Source: Cavia porcellus (lineage: Eukaryota > Chordata > Mammalia > Rodentia > Caviidae). From it: DNA of 64,000 nt. Below the pieces are notes generated by a model. That model had not been told where the DNA came from. It searched no databases and saw only the letters and a list, made by a program, of their open reading frames with translations. Location of the stretch: contig NW_026947503.1 of NCBI RefSeq assembly GCF_034190915.1, forward strand, positions 16,710,532-16,774,531, read 5' to 3'. The position numbers were made by a program, and so were the translations under genes. Position 1 is the stretch's first letter. Each line of letters begins with the position of its first letter. Of this stretch, positions 46,060 to 57,354 are shown piece after piece.

Positions 46060-47705
46060 CTTGATTTTTTCATAAAAATATGATATAATAATATGATATT
46101 TTTCATAAATCATTTTAAGGCTATGATTAAAATTAAATGTAGAAATTTATTTTATAGAATCTTGTCTTAAAACATTTCCCTTCAATATGTGAAGCTAAGC
46201 ATGATTCTATCCAGTTTCTCATCTCAAACATTAGAAAACACCCTCGAGAACAACTGTTTTTGTTAGTTAATATGGAAGAAAAGTCGGGGATGGAAAGAGA
46301 TACAACAGTGAGAGGGAAAGACAGAAAAAAATAAAGAGAGAGGGAAGAGGGAGACTGAGGAGGAAGCAAGAGGCAAGGAGAAGAGAGAGAAAGAAAGATT
46401 GTAAGAGTTAGATGACACTTTGCTTATGACAAAACAAAGGTGAGCCATTCTGAACGGATGGGGCCCTTGGTGAACCTCTGCCATTGTAATGCTTTCTGAA
46501 CCAGAGATTAAAAATAATAACCGTTCTGTGTGAAGGTGGAATACTCAACTTTGTCTTATAGATGATAACTCATCAGAAGAAGAGGTATTTATTTACTAAC
46601 TGGAGGAGAGTTAAGCAATATCTAGAAATTTAAAACTATGATTCTAAGGGTGGAAAATAAAAACATTTTCTTCAAAAATTCATTTGCAAAAGCAATTATC
46701 ATAAATTAATCACTCTTACAATAGATATTTGCTTGGACTTAAGCATAACAGAACTATTTATCATATTCAATAAATATATTTAATATATAGATAATATATA
46801 TTTATTTATGATATCAGGTTATATTAAAGTCTACCTGACTTAAAGCTAGTGTTTTTGATAAAATTATGTTGGTATCTCTGGTGAATATGGACAAATTTCA
46901 AATAATTTCAACCTCTGGTAGGACAGGCTGCATCTCCGGAACTCTCTGTCAGGACGTTAGATGCTTTCACATGGCTCCAAACTCCAAACACATCTTGTCA
47001 ACTATTTCATGTTGTGTAGATATCAGTTAATCTTGACTGTATTTAAAGAGTAGATGGAGGAAGATAAAATAATAAAATAACACAAAATAATGCATTTCTT
47101 TTTTTAACTTTTTTTTTATTTAAAGAAGAGGAAACAAAAAAAATACATGGAGATAAGAAAAAAATTTCTTAAGACTGGTACGATAGATATCTGAATGGAG
47201 GATTTTAGACAGTTTCCTTAGATTTCCTGCAGAAAACAAATGGTTACATGCAAAAGTCACATTTATCATTAAAGAATCACCTTTGTTCTCTTACTACAGT
47301 GTGTGAAAGTCATTGTCACTTTTATTGCATCTCAAGACTCATAAAACCTGCCTAGGGGAATTAATGTATAAATTCACTTTTCATGCATTTAAATGGCTAC
47401 CTAAAAGCACATTTTTTTTTGGAATCATGATTATATTCTGGTGTATACAAACAAACATCCACTCAGAGTAATACAAACATATTCTGTTCTCTTAAGAAGA
47501 CTACTGGAGATTTTGCTTTTTCAAACATTTATAAAATTTAATACTCTTTTTTTTTTTGGTCTCTTTTTCAGGATATTTATTTATTAGGATTTCAGCCTCC
47601 TTGCTTGAGTTGCCTATTATCTAACACAGTTACTGGGACTGTCCTGATACACCTTTGCCTTTCAAATGCACACACAGAGCCTATGAGCACACATACACAT
47701 TGCAA
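46060..47705. other. Unique stretch with a purine-rich tract
   Basis: 46270-46400 is strongly purine-rich (GAGA/GGAA type). 47098-47140 is T-rich followed by 'atttaaagaagag' and may be an antisense L1 3' end relic. No gene recognised. Confidence 0.35.
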
Positions 47706-47711
47706 ATGATC

Positions 47712-47719
47712 CATATGTA

Positions 47720-47758
<39 letters not shown>
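47712..47758. repeat. (TA)n with TG interruptions
   Basis: 'gtatatatgtgtgt' runs into about 15 TA units. Confidence 0.93.
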
Positions 47759-47760
<2 letters not shown>

Positions 47761-47821
47761 ACATTCACACATGATACACATTTCTTATTTTGGAAGTGTT
47801 ACATGGCATTAGAGGATTTTG

Positions 47822-47865
<44 letters not shown>

Positions 47866-47894
47866 ATATATATATGTCTATATATGCATATATA
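47822..47894. repeat. (TG)n followed by TA-rich tract
   Basis: About 20 TG units (47825-47864) followed by 'catatatatatgtctata'. Confidence 0.95.
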
Positions 47895-47914
47895 ATTTTT
47901 TCTCCCTTTGCAAT

Positions 47915-48025
47915 TTAGTCTAACCTTCAATTCACTGATAGCCCAGGCAGGCTGGAAGTCATGCCAATATTTCTGCGTCAGCCTTCTGAGAATACAGGTA
48001 TACACAATCATGCCTGATTGGTTTG
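47915..48025 (-). mobile_element. B1 SINE relic, antisense
   Basis: 'tagcccaggcaggctggaag', 'gcgtcagccttctgagaata' and 'caatcatgcctgattgg' match the reverse complement of a B1 body. It is diverged, with no clear duplication. Confidence 0.6.
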
Positions 48026-48178
48026 TTATTTTCAAAAGGACCCCCTACATGCTTCTGCAAAGAAAGCTTAAAGTATGTTTTCTTTGTACTCTTATTTGAA
48101 TATGAATTGTAATAATTTGGCTTAAATTGTACTAAAATTCATAGAAGTTAAATTATTCTTTCAAAATATTACAATAAA

Positions 48179-48333
48179 GCTGGGTGTCGTGGCTCACGCC
48201 TGTAATCCCAGCACTCAGGAGGCTGAGGTGGGAGGATCCTTGCGAGTTCAAGACTAGCCTGGGCTGCAAAGTGAGCTCTAGACCAGCCTGAACTGCATAG
48301 CGAGACCCCATCCCCCAAAAAAGACCAAAAAAT
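48179..48333 (+). mobile_element. B1 SINE, young
   Basis: 'gctgggtgtcgtggctcacg', 'ctgtaatcccagcactcagg', then a duplicated 3' half ('actagcctgggctgcaaag' and 'accagcctgaactgcatag'), an A-rich tail, and a target-site duplication 'acaataaa' (48171-48178 and 48335-48342). Confidence 0.93.
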
Positions 48334-48344
48334 CACAATAAATC

Positions 48345-49618
48345 AGACAAAATGGCTTCTTTGTAAATACATATATACACACATATTTGAATGTGTATAC
48401 ATGTATGTGTCATATGTGTGGAGGTGAACAGGGTTAATGCAATGTACCTTTGATGCAGTTTATTTGAAACTTCTTCTGTATCTTTTTCTTTCCACTTAAC
48501 TTCAAAACATGCTCGATATTTTCACATTAAAGTGTCTTTCATAAAACTCAGGACACTGCGATCTCTTATTTTTGCATATTAATAAATTTTCCACACAGCG
48601 TATGTTAACAAAAATACTTCAAACATTTCACATTTTTGTTGTAATGGCCTTCATTCAGTGATTACAACAATGCCAGACTGCAATGTGTACTAAGATGTTA
48701 AAACAAAAAGTTAATTAACACATAAAACACCAGAAATGGCACGTTTAAAAAAGTGAAACAGCTGCCTGAACGTTGCAAGTCATTGTGATCTGGTCACAGA
48801 GGAGTTAGTCATGACGACGACTGAAAACAGGACTGTGTGAGTGAGGAGATGGGATCTTTAAAGATCATTTTTTTAGGAGGGCTGCTACTGTGTTGTGCAT
48901 GTTATTCTCTGCATCACCCTTTATCTAAATCACAGACTTGCGGAGATTTATTTTCAAGCACAGGGGACTAAATTTGTATAATTATTTCTTCCACTGAGAA
49001 GAAAATGAAGACATGATTAGTATTTTATTTTAGTTAGTATTTACTCAAAATAGCCGTTCCATAACAGTGAATGTAAAGTTATAGAATTTTGGAAAGAAAT
49101 TAAATACATTAACAAATCAACAGGCTTGGTTTGACACAAAATTCCTTAGGTATTAAAATAATACTGATAACAACTCTTAGTTTAAAAGTCTCTATACTCT
49201 CAAAAGGTTTTCTTTTGTCATCTCAGTCAATGTTTGATATTTATACATAATAAGATTACAAAACATTGGAAGAAAGCAAGGATAACCATAAAACTCGACA
49301 ATATTCAATTTTAACCCTCAGATTTTCAACTCCTTGAGTCATTTTAATAGACTCTAAAAATTCTGTGATTCTCATTCAGTTATTTTGTTAAATACCATTT
49401 TTCTCCTGATAGGAAAACATTTTGAGGGGCTATGTAGTCAAAGATTTATTTATTTCAAACTCAAGCACAATCTGTCTATCTGATGCTTTCATTTAATTCT
49501 AAACCTATCATTTTTGAAGTGATGGCATCACTTTGGCATACATTTAACTATTTTAATAATACAACAATTTTGCTTTCTTGAAAGCAGTTTTAGTTTATGA
49601 CCTAAGAAAAAGAGGATA
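48345..49618. other. Unique stretch
   Basis: No gene or repeat recognised. About 48540-49010 is more complex and may be conserved non-coding DNA (see findings). Confidence 0.4.
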
Positions 49619-49620
49619 GA

Positions 49621-49823
49621 GCTGGGCTTGGTGGCTCATGCCTGTTATCCCAGCATTGGGGAGGCTGAGGCAGGAGGATCCTTGCAAGTTCAAGCCCAGC
49701 CTGGGCTACAAAGTGAGCTCACGGTCAGCCTGAACTGCATAGAGAGACCTTGTCTCAAAAAGAAAAAAAAAAAAAAAAAAAAAAAAAGAAGAAGAAGAAG
49801 AAGAAAGAAAAGAAAAGAAAAAT
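49621..49823 (+). mobile_element. B1 SINE with expanded A/AAG/A4G tail
   Basis: 'gctgggcttggtggctcatg' and 'agcctgggctacaaagtgag', followed by a second 'cagcctgaactgcatagaga' and 'cttgtctcaaaaag', then a long A-run that has evolved into (AAG)n and (AAAAG)n. Exact target-site duplication unclear because both flanks are A-rich. Confidence 0.93.
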
Positions 49824-49825
49824 AG

Positions 49826-52630
49826 GGTACATAGACAATATTTTGTTTCCTGAGGGTAAGAGAATGTATTTACAAAATATTTAACAGTTAATATTTTATT
49901 CACAAACTAGTAATACTATTCATAAAATAAGCTATAACACTATTAGAATGCATTAGTATTTCAAAATGAAAATTACAATAATAAAGATTTAAGGGTCTTG
50001 GTAGGTGAGAATGGGAAAAACTGAGACTAAATTCATATAGAAATGAGCAAAACGGTTGTGATTTTTGTCATGGACTAAGTTAGCATTAATTAAATATCTA
50101 TTGATTGACAATGAATAGCAAATAACATTAAGTAGTTAGAGAAAAAATATTAATCACATGATAAAAGACTAATCGTCCTACATTGACACTTAATGACACT
50201 ATTAGAATCTAAGGCACTATAATATATACTTTGAGTTAATTGAAAGCTATTTTAGGAGCATAGGTCCTCCCCCCATGGGACAGTAGCACACTATACATAA
50301 TACTACTGTGGGATTTTTTGGAACACCCTGGAATGTATTTGGATATTGCTAATATATCAAAAAATGCATTTCTTATCAATCAGAAATCATGTTCTCTCCA
50401 TTGTCACCTCCCTCTGGGAAAAGAAAACCTCATTTTGTGACTAGTATTCATTTCTTCTCAAAAAGACATGGCAATTCAGCTCATGTGAAACGTTAAAAAT
50501 TAAAGCCGATTTATATAGTCATATTTTAAACGAGTTTCCCTCTTTTTCAAGTGTGAATCTCTCAATTTTCTCTTCTGTCAGAGTTGGACTATATGGTAAA
50601 CACACACCAGGACATGATGCAAGGCCAATAGAAAGCCGCCCAACACTTCAATTCCGTGTAAATGTTCACAGAAATAAATGCTCGTGGAATTGCAGCCTTA
50701 ATAGGATGAAAGGGATTTGGATGTAGCACTTGACGCGAATTTGGAGGAACAGTAGTAGACTATATTTTGACATAGTGAGTGCTTTGGATAAAAACATTGT
50801 GGACATGTTTAAACTGCTCAAACACATCTTTTCAAATGAAATAGATCACTGTCACACAGTTGGAAACACAATCATGCCTACTCAAACACAGCCCATTGGT
50901 GGTAGATTGAGCTACTGACCGTGAACACTGCCAGTGTGTGCCGAGCTATGACAGCCTTTCTCATTGGTGCAGACTCTTTCCCGATACTGAGTTTTGATTT
51001 AGCCAAACAGGAATAAGATACACTGGCCAGAGTGATATAAAATAAGGCCAAAGTGACACTTCACAAGTGATGTAATGTGACTGAGGTACGAAGTCTGTCT
51101 TACAGAAAGGTTTTTGCTTTTATTCTATCATTGCACTGAGTGTTAAAATAAAGATGACCTCAAGGTGCCTGTCACTCCTTCAACAGACAAGGTGTCTGCT
51201 GCCTCTCAGCTCAGTCTTCGTAGGTGGTAACCTCCAAAAGAGGTTCAAGGGAACTGCTATGGACAAGTGGGGCTATCTTGAGAAGGCTATCAAGGAAAGC
51301 TGAAATAACTTCAGGGAAAGCTACTGATAAGAAATGTAAAGTCATGAAGGAAAAGGTTATGAGAGGGTATCAAGCATACCATTATGTAACCAAGAGTAAC
51401 TGATGATTTCCGTGAGCTGGCCAAAGATATTTGCAAGATAAATGTTGCAAGTTTTGAATGCTTTCTTGCCTTTTAGAAGAATTATGTGAGTAATGATGTA
51501 AAGAAGAAACTATTTTACTTTTGAGCAGAATTTAGAACCAATATAAGCAAATCAGTATTTGCTGGGTTTGAAAATAAAATTATTTTCCCTTGTATCTCTT
51601 GGCAAAAGGCTCTCAAAGTCATAAATGAGTACAAGTGAAAATGAAAACCCAGATGTGATCAGGATGCCAGGCCTTTAAGATCAAAACACGATATTAGAAT
51701 TTACCTTCTTAGTCTTCTAAGATTACAAAGTGAAAGTGTATTTGATTCTGCTCACTGGACATGAGATTTTTAAGGTTATCAAATTCTTCATTTTAGGTTA
51801 TTTCAAGAGAAAACAGTTTCAAAAAAAAAGAATTTGGACCCAAACAACTCTGCCCTACAAGCCAATCTAGAAAGTTATGCTCCCAAAATAATACCTAATT
51901 TTTGCCTAATTTAATGAATTAAAACTTATACTTAAGAATTCCACAAGAGTTGTAAAGCAATTACATTCAACTAGATGAAAGAGACAGAGAGCGTCTTTCA
52001 TCTAATGAAAATGTGTCTTTGTACTATCTTCATTTTCCTATAGGCATTGAGAAGGTTGAGAATAATACACAGCTTCACATGCAGTCAATTTCTTAAAATA
52101 CAGTAAGGCTAATTCACATGACAGAACCACTGGGAATAGTTCCCTGGGGCTAGTCCTAGGAGAGGAATATCAAAATGGATGCAAGTAGATTTTTTAATTA
52201 CTATGAATCTGTGAGAGAGCCTACATCTGCTACATTTAGATTTTAAAATGTGTTTCATCCAGTAATATAAAAGAATGAGGATTTTATGGATCAGGAATGG
52301 CCAGTAATTTTTCATGAAAGAGATATGTTAGTTCATGGCCAGAGTTTGAATTCTAGAGGATTAAGAGTGACTAGAAATTAACTGATACTCCCTTTATTAA
52401 AAAGCAAAATGCACATTGTATACTTCTTCCTGTCCATATTTATCTGTGGAGTTGAGGTTATTTTGACTCCATTATAGTAGAATCACAGGAATGTCCTCAT
52501 GTAAATCCTTAAATTCCACGTAATAAAAATGTATACTTTAATTTATTAAGCTTTTTGGTAGTTTGTACACAGTATTAAAAAACTGAAAACTTGTACAAAA
52601 GTGTTAAGATACTATCTATAAAAGCATAAC
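49826..52630. other. Unique region; possible retroposed relic
   Basis: No recognised host exon. About 50480-51100 looks like complex non-coding DNA. 51154-51440 contains two short open segments in different frames followed by A9 near 51823, which might be a processed pseudogene relic of unknown parent (see findings). Confidence 0.35.
51972..52004. repeat. Inverted repeat, 11-bp arms
   Basis: 'tagatgaaaga' (51972-51982) and 'tctttcatcta' (51994-52004) are perfect reverse complements separated by 11 bp. No U-run follows. Confidence 0.85.
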
Positions 52631-52633
52631 TCA

Positions 52634-52718
52634 GGGGCTGGGGATTTAGCTCAGTGGCATAAGTGCCTGCCTTGCAAGCAGGCAGTTGTGAGTTCGAGCC
52701 CTGGTACCGATAAAAAAG
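52634..52718 (+). mobile_element. ID SINE
   Basis: A near-consensus ID body, 'ggggctggggatttagctca', 'gcctgccttgcaagcaggca' and 'gagttcgagccctggtaccg', but with almost no A tail and no visible target-site duplication. It is followed within about 20 bp by an old L1 3' fragment. Confidence 0.92.
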
Positions 52719-52737
52719 ATAATAGTCATTTTTTGAA

Positions 52738-53222
52738 GTGAAATGAAAGCTCAGAGTGATATGTGTACATTCATATTTATAGCAACACAATTTTCAATAG
52801 CTAAATCTCGGAAACAGCTTAAATCCTCGTCAGTGGGTAAATAAATAAAGATGTGGCTTTTTCCTGTAATGGAGTACTACTCCACCATAAAGAAGCATAA
52901 ACTTGTGGCATTTACATATAAGTGGATACACCTTGAGACCATACTTTAAATGAAATATCGCATTGCTTTTCTGGTGTGATAAACTGAAAATTTAAAAATA
53001 AGGGACCAAGATATCTAATAGATACTGGGAAATGGGATGAAAGTGTTAAAATGGAAAGGGGAACCAGGACTGAGAGAGGAAGAAAAGAAGTCAAAAGAAA
53101 AATAATGCAAAGAAAAAATTGGGGAAAAGTGAATCAAGACATCATGCACAGGTACAAATTCCCTACGATGAATATGATTATTATGTGTATAAAGAATGTA
53201 CAAATAAAATTAATAAAAAAAC
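52738..53222 (+). mobile_element. 5'-truncated old L1: end of ORF2 plus short 3' UTR
   Basis: 52738-52965 aligns with the last about 75 codons of L1 ORF2, for example 'gatatgtgtacattcatatttatagca' (52759-52785) and 'atggagtactactccaccataaag' (52869-52892), which corresponds to the 'MEYYSAIK' coding segment. A short, purine-rich 3' UTR (53040-53120) follows, with an end 'aataaaattaataaaaaa' near 53205-53222. This 3' UTR is unlike the 1.2-kb 3' UTR of the 34-43 kb L1, so it is an older L1 lineage. Confidence 0.75.
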
Positions 53223-53224
53223 AC

Positions 53225-54425
53225 CTCTTAGAATTGTGATAGAGTACTTCTTTAAATATATGAGTCTATATTTGAAGAGAGGACATTTCACTTTATTATA
53301 TTGAGTTTTATAACTCAGAACTATAGACTTTTAATTTTTCAGTAATTTTCAGATCCTTTTAAATCTCTTATATAACATTATAGATTTACTTTTATTTTTT
53401 CTTGAACTGTCCAGGCAGATATAATGATTGTCTTGATTATTTATTTTACAATCCCAGGAGTAAAACTTTTGATGTTTTAAATTTAAATATAATATTTTCT
53501 CTCATTTTCCTTTTTGAGGAATCTCTTTTAATTCTATTTCTGATATTTTTGAAAATAAGTGTGTGATAAATTTTCACGTTTAAATTATTTTATTCTAAGT
53601 CTACAATGGTCATCAGATTATAGCACTCCAGTATTTGAAACTGGCAGCATCCCCTCAGTGTAAATATATGTCCGTGGAGACAGAGCATGTCTCTGGGGAG
53701 TAAGCACGGGGTTCACACAGAGCAGCATTATATAGTTTTGGGAAAAGAATTGGTACATTATGTCTTTTGTTTAAGGAATAAAGTAAACATAATGATTAAT
53801 GATGGCACTCAAATACAAGGCTTTTTTTCAATGATTTCATGGTTTGTTTGACTATGAAATATACATAACAGAGGTTAATGAGAAATAAATTGCTCATCAA
53901 TCAGATAAAACATAATGCATAATTGAGATATTACAATAAGTGAGAGAAAACTTATATTGTCCTGGGAAGAATACTGCAATTTGTGATATTGATTCACATC
54001 TATTGACTATACCACACTGGGTACAAAAACTGTTATCTAAATATTTTTCATACCAATATATTCATCATCTGCCAAACTTTTAATTGTACAGCTTACTGAT
54101 ATTAACCTGCTTATGTAAGTGTCATGTGCTAACTGATTGTGCCATAGGCGCTCCTTACTTACTCATAAAACTTATTCAATATAATGTTTATGTTTATGTT
54201 TTTCAATGAATTAAAAGCATATACTATATCATTAAAATCAAGCTAAAGATTTGTCATTACACATTTTATCAGTCGTTAATCATATATCTGATTTGGCATA
54301 CTTCTAATATACAGTGTTTCTATGTATACGTGCCCCTGTGTATATATAATTTAATAATACGTTACATAATATGAAATAAATATTTTCAAATGTCTATTTC
54401 AATATTTTTTATACATGATTTGACA
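53225..54425. other. Unique AT-rich stretch
   Basis: No gene or repeat recognised. Confidence 0.4.
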
Positions 54426-54429
54426 TGTG

Positions 54430-54840
54430 TTTTGGGTTTTATTATGATTAACACAACATAAAACTGATCATCTTTGACATTATTAAGTGCAAAGTTCACT
54501 GAAGTTATTAAGTATATTTATATTGCTTTATAACTGTCACCACTATCCATCTGCAAAACACTCTTCATCAGGCACAACTGAAACCTTATATTCACTAACA
54601 GTAACTACAGATTTCCTTCTACCTTCAAGCTTTGTCATCATCACTTTATTTTCTTCCCCACAGTAGCCCATTGATGTAACTGATATATGTAATATATACA
54701 ATTTTAGTAATTTTGTGATTGGCCTGTTTCACTTAGTGTGTCTCCAAGGTTCATACATGTAGTAACATATATTAGAATTTTCTTCTCTTTTAAGAATGAA
54801 TATTATTGCATTTATTTTTTATGTTTAGTCAGCTCTTCCT
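54430..54840 (-). mobile_element. Ancient L1 3' region, antisense
   Basis: Phrases such as 'aagtgcaaagttcactgaagttattaag' (54486-54513), 'gtgattggcctgtttcacttagtgtg' (54716-54741) and 'ttaagaatgaatattattgca' resemble the reverse complement of old mammalian L1M 3' ends. It may belong to the same element as 55570-57350, split by a later insertion. Confidence 0.55.
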
Positions 54841-54879
54841 TTGCTGAACCAAATGTCTGATACCATCAATTTATAGGAG

Positions 54880-55330
54880 GAGAGTATATCTGACTCACAA
54901 TTTCAGAGGATTCATTCCATGGTTAGCCGGAATCAGTGCAGGATGGGTACTTTATGATGCAAAGACATAGTGGAATGAAGATGCATAATTTGTAACAACT
55001 TGGAAACATAGAAGGAGAATGGTGACAGAGAGAAAAGAATGAGTGACCAAGAGCATCCTCCAATGTCATGGGTCTCAGATCTGTACAGATACAGCCAGGA
55101 GTGTGCTTTACAAATTCCTTGACCAGCCCTGAAGTGAATCAAATTGACAATTAAGCTTAATCATCATCTCACATCCTTCACTGATTTTACATTCAAACAC
55201 ATCTCCAAATACAAACAGTATCAATCCACCAAAAAGTATAACTATTATGCACATAGCTGTAAATACCATAAATCTTTTCCCAAAAATTCTACAGTTTCAG
55301 CATTTTTTAAAAGTCCAATTTCAAGTCCAT
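54880..55330. mobile_element. Probable MaLR-like LTR or related old repeat
   Basis: 'actcacaatttcagaggattcattccatggttag' (54894-54927) and 'gacagagagaaaagaatgagtgaccaag' (55024-55051) resemble a widespread mammalian MaLR-type sequence. It sits between two antisense L1 pieces, as if inserted into that L1. Family assignment is tentative. Confidence 0.35.
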
Positions 55331-55569
55331 TCTGGGAGTCAAAGCAAACTCTTAATTATGAATCTCTTTAAAAATAATTCTTAAAAATCAAGTTATACAA
55401 TTCTAAGGTACAAGGGCACAGGACAAACGTTCCCATTACAAAATGAAGGAACATGAGACAAAATAGAACAGGGCAGACGCTAAGGTGTGTACCTCTATCT
55501 CAGATATCTGGGGCAAATGGGAGAGAGACCAGGACCATAGCCGGTCCCACTCAGTTTATTCCCATCTCC

Positions 55570-55854
55570 AGCTGCATTTGTTCATTATTGCTTTTTATAT
55601 TTTGGACATCCTGATGCTCACTGCGGTTTTGATTTGTATTTCTCTAGTAAATAGTGATAATGAGCATCTTTTCTTGTGGTTTTTGGTCACTTGTGTTACT
55701 TCTTAGGCAAGTATCTGGTCAAGTCTTTTGCACATTTTTGAAATGATAGAATGTGTTTGTTATGGAATTTAGTAGCTCTTCCTCATTCTGGACACCAATT
55801 TTACATTTCAGTAGGTTGCATTTTTATTCTGATGATAGTGTATTTCAATGAAGA

Positions 55855-55914
<60 letters not shown>

Positions 55915-56755
55915 CTGTGTCTCTGTCTCTGTCTCTGTCCCTCTCTCTTTCTCTTTGTGTCTCTGTCTCTCTCTGAGCTGAGAGTATGATTGAGGGCCTT
56001 AGACACTAAGAAAGTGCTGTTCCATGGAGGCCTTATTCTAGTTTCGAAACATTTTCCATTACAAGAGATATTAACGTACTTATTTGTTGTCTTTGCCTTT
56101 TAAAAAATCATATTCAGGAAGTCATTGCTAAATCCAATATTGAGAAACATTTTATCTATGTTTTATCTCATAATTCTAATCAATTTGGAATTCATTTTCA
56201 TATATAGGATTATATATGGGGTTATTTAAGCTCCAACTTCAACCATTTATGCACATCTAAGAAGGTTTTACAATACTGCTTGTTGAAACTATTGTCATTA
56301 TTCATTACATGATCATGGCATGCTTTTGAAATACAGTTTGGCAACATATGAGTTATCTTAATTGTCTCTTCTAAGTTTTATTGTGCTTGGTTTATATATT
56401 TGTCTGCATGTTAGTACTGCATGGCTTTCTTTATTATTGTTCTATGATATGTTTGAAAATCAGGAACTGGAGCCTATTAAATTGACTCTTTTTTCAGACT
56501 TTCAGTGACTATTTCGTGTTTCTTGAAATTCTACATATTTAGGGCGAATTTTTCTTTTTCTACCAAAATTATACATATTTTTTTGTAAAGGTTATATTGA
56601 CTCTGTAGATTCTTTTGTATAAAATTGGCATCTAACCAATATTTTCTTTTAATTTCTATATACAAGAAGATAGTATTTTGTTTTTATGGGATGGACTGTG
56701 TATATTTTATATCTAAAATTGTTATTTTAAAACCAAAAAGGAATAAAAACAATCA
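55570..56755 (-). mobile_element. Ancient L1 ORF2 (C-terminal and RT part), antisense
   Basis: 'gcggttttgatttgtatttctct' (55623-55645) and 'gataatgagcatcttttctt' are the reverse complement of the conserved ORF2 C-terminal region. 56160-56640 continues with 'tcaatttggaattcattttcata' and 'attgactctgtagattctttt', in the order expected for one minus-strand element. It is heavily mutated with no open frame, and is interrupted by the CT microsatellite at 55858-55975. Confidence 0.7.
55858..55975. repeat. (CT)n microsatellite with CTGT interruptions
   Basis: About 25 pure CT units, then mixed 'ctctgt' units. Confidence 0.96.
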
Positions 56756-56760
56756 TTTAA

Positions 56761-56864
56761 AGTGCTAGAAATATAGCTCAGCAGCCCAGTGCCTTCCTGG
56801 CAACTGTAATGTCCTGCATTTGATTCTCTGTACTGGAAAAACAAACAAACAAACAAACAAACAA
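56761..56864 (+). mobile_element. ID SINE, diverged
   Basis: 'gctagaaatatagctcagca' with 'cttcctggcaactgtaatgtcctgcatttga' (56791-56821) and a (CAAA)n tail. It interrupts the antisense L1 remains. Confidence 0.8.
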
Positions 56865-56884
56865 GGAAACGAAAACAATGCTAC

Positions 56885-57015
56885 GGGATTTCAAAACAAA
56901 ATAATGCAAGGTTAACACTAGTTATATATGGTGTATTTTTATCTTCAAAATAATTTTCCGGATTACAAAATAAAAGTATGAAAAAATAATCGAACAATGA
57001 AAGCACATATTGTTC
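56885..57015 (+). repeat. Unassigned dispersed repeat, copy B
   Basis: Matches 44965-45095 in order: 'atttcaaaacaaaataatg', 'tatcttcaaaataat', 'ggattacaaaataaaa' and 'aatcgaacaatgaaa'. In this copy it lies between an ID SINE and antisense L1 endonuclease sequence. Confidence 0.5.
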
Positions 57016-57019
57016 TTTT

Positions 57020-57350
57020 TGGACATTTTTGCAATCCTCTATTTATTTAGTTATCTTTGATCTGTTATTCTATTCATTACTGAAAGTAACGTACTGAAAT
57101 CTCCAAGTGTTATTTTTATTAAACTCAGCGTGAGATATTGACACAAGCTCTCTTCAGTTACCTCAGGCTTTGTATATCTTATTAATTTAGCTTTCTTTAC
57201 CTTTTTCCCTGTAGATTTGCCTTATGTTATGTGGTTTTATTTATGACTTTAAAATATCTGCCTTTTTTGTTAGAATGTCTGACGAACAAGTTATTGATTT
57301 TTTGTTTGTTTTGATTTCTTTTTGCTGTAGTTCACATGCACTATACAGGG
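57020..57350 (-). mobile_element. Ancient L1 ORF2 endonuclease part, antisense
   Basis: 'ttactgaaagtaacgtactgaaatctcc' (57078-57105) is the reverse complement of the segment coding for the conserved 'GDFNTPLSP' region of the endonuclease, and 'ttatgactttaaaatatctgcc' further on is also L1-like. The order is consistent with the ORF2 pieces at 55570-56755, with about 1 kb missing in between. Confidence 0.5.
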
Positions 57351-57354
57351 CTCC

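Noticed and set aside
52634..52718. tRNA gene (box A and box B-like motifs)
   Set aside because: The sequence is an ID SINE. The tRNA-like part is diverged and continues into the SINE tail.
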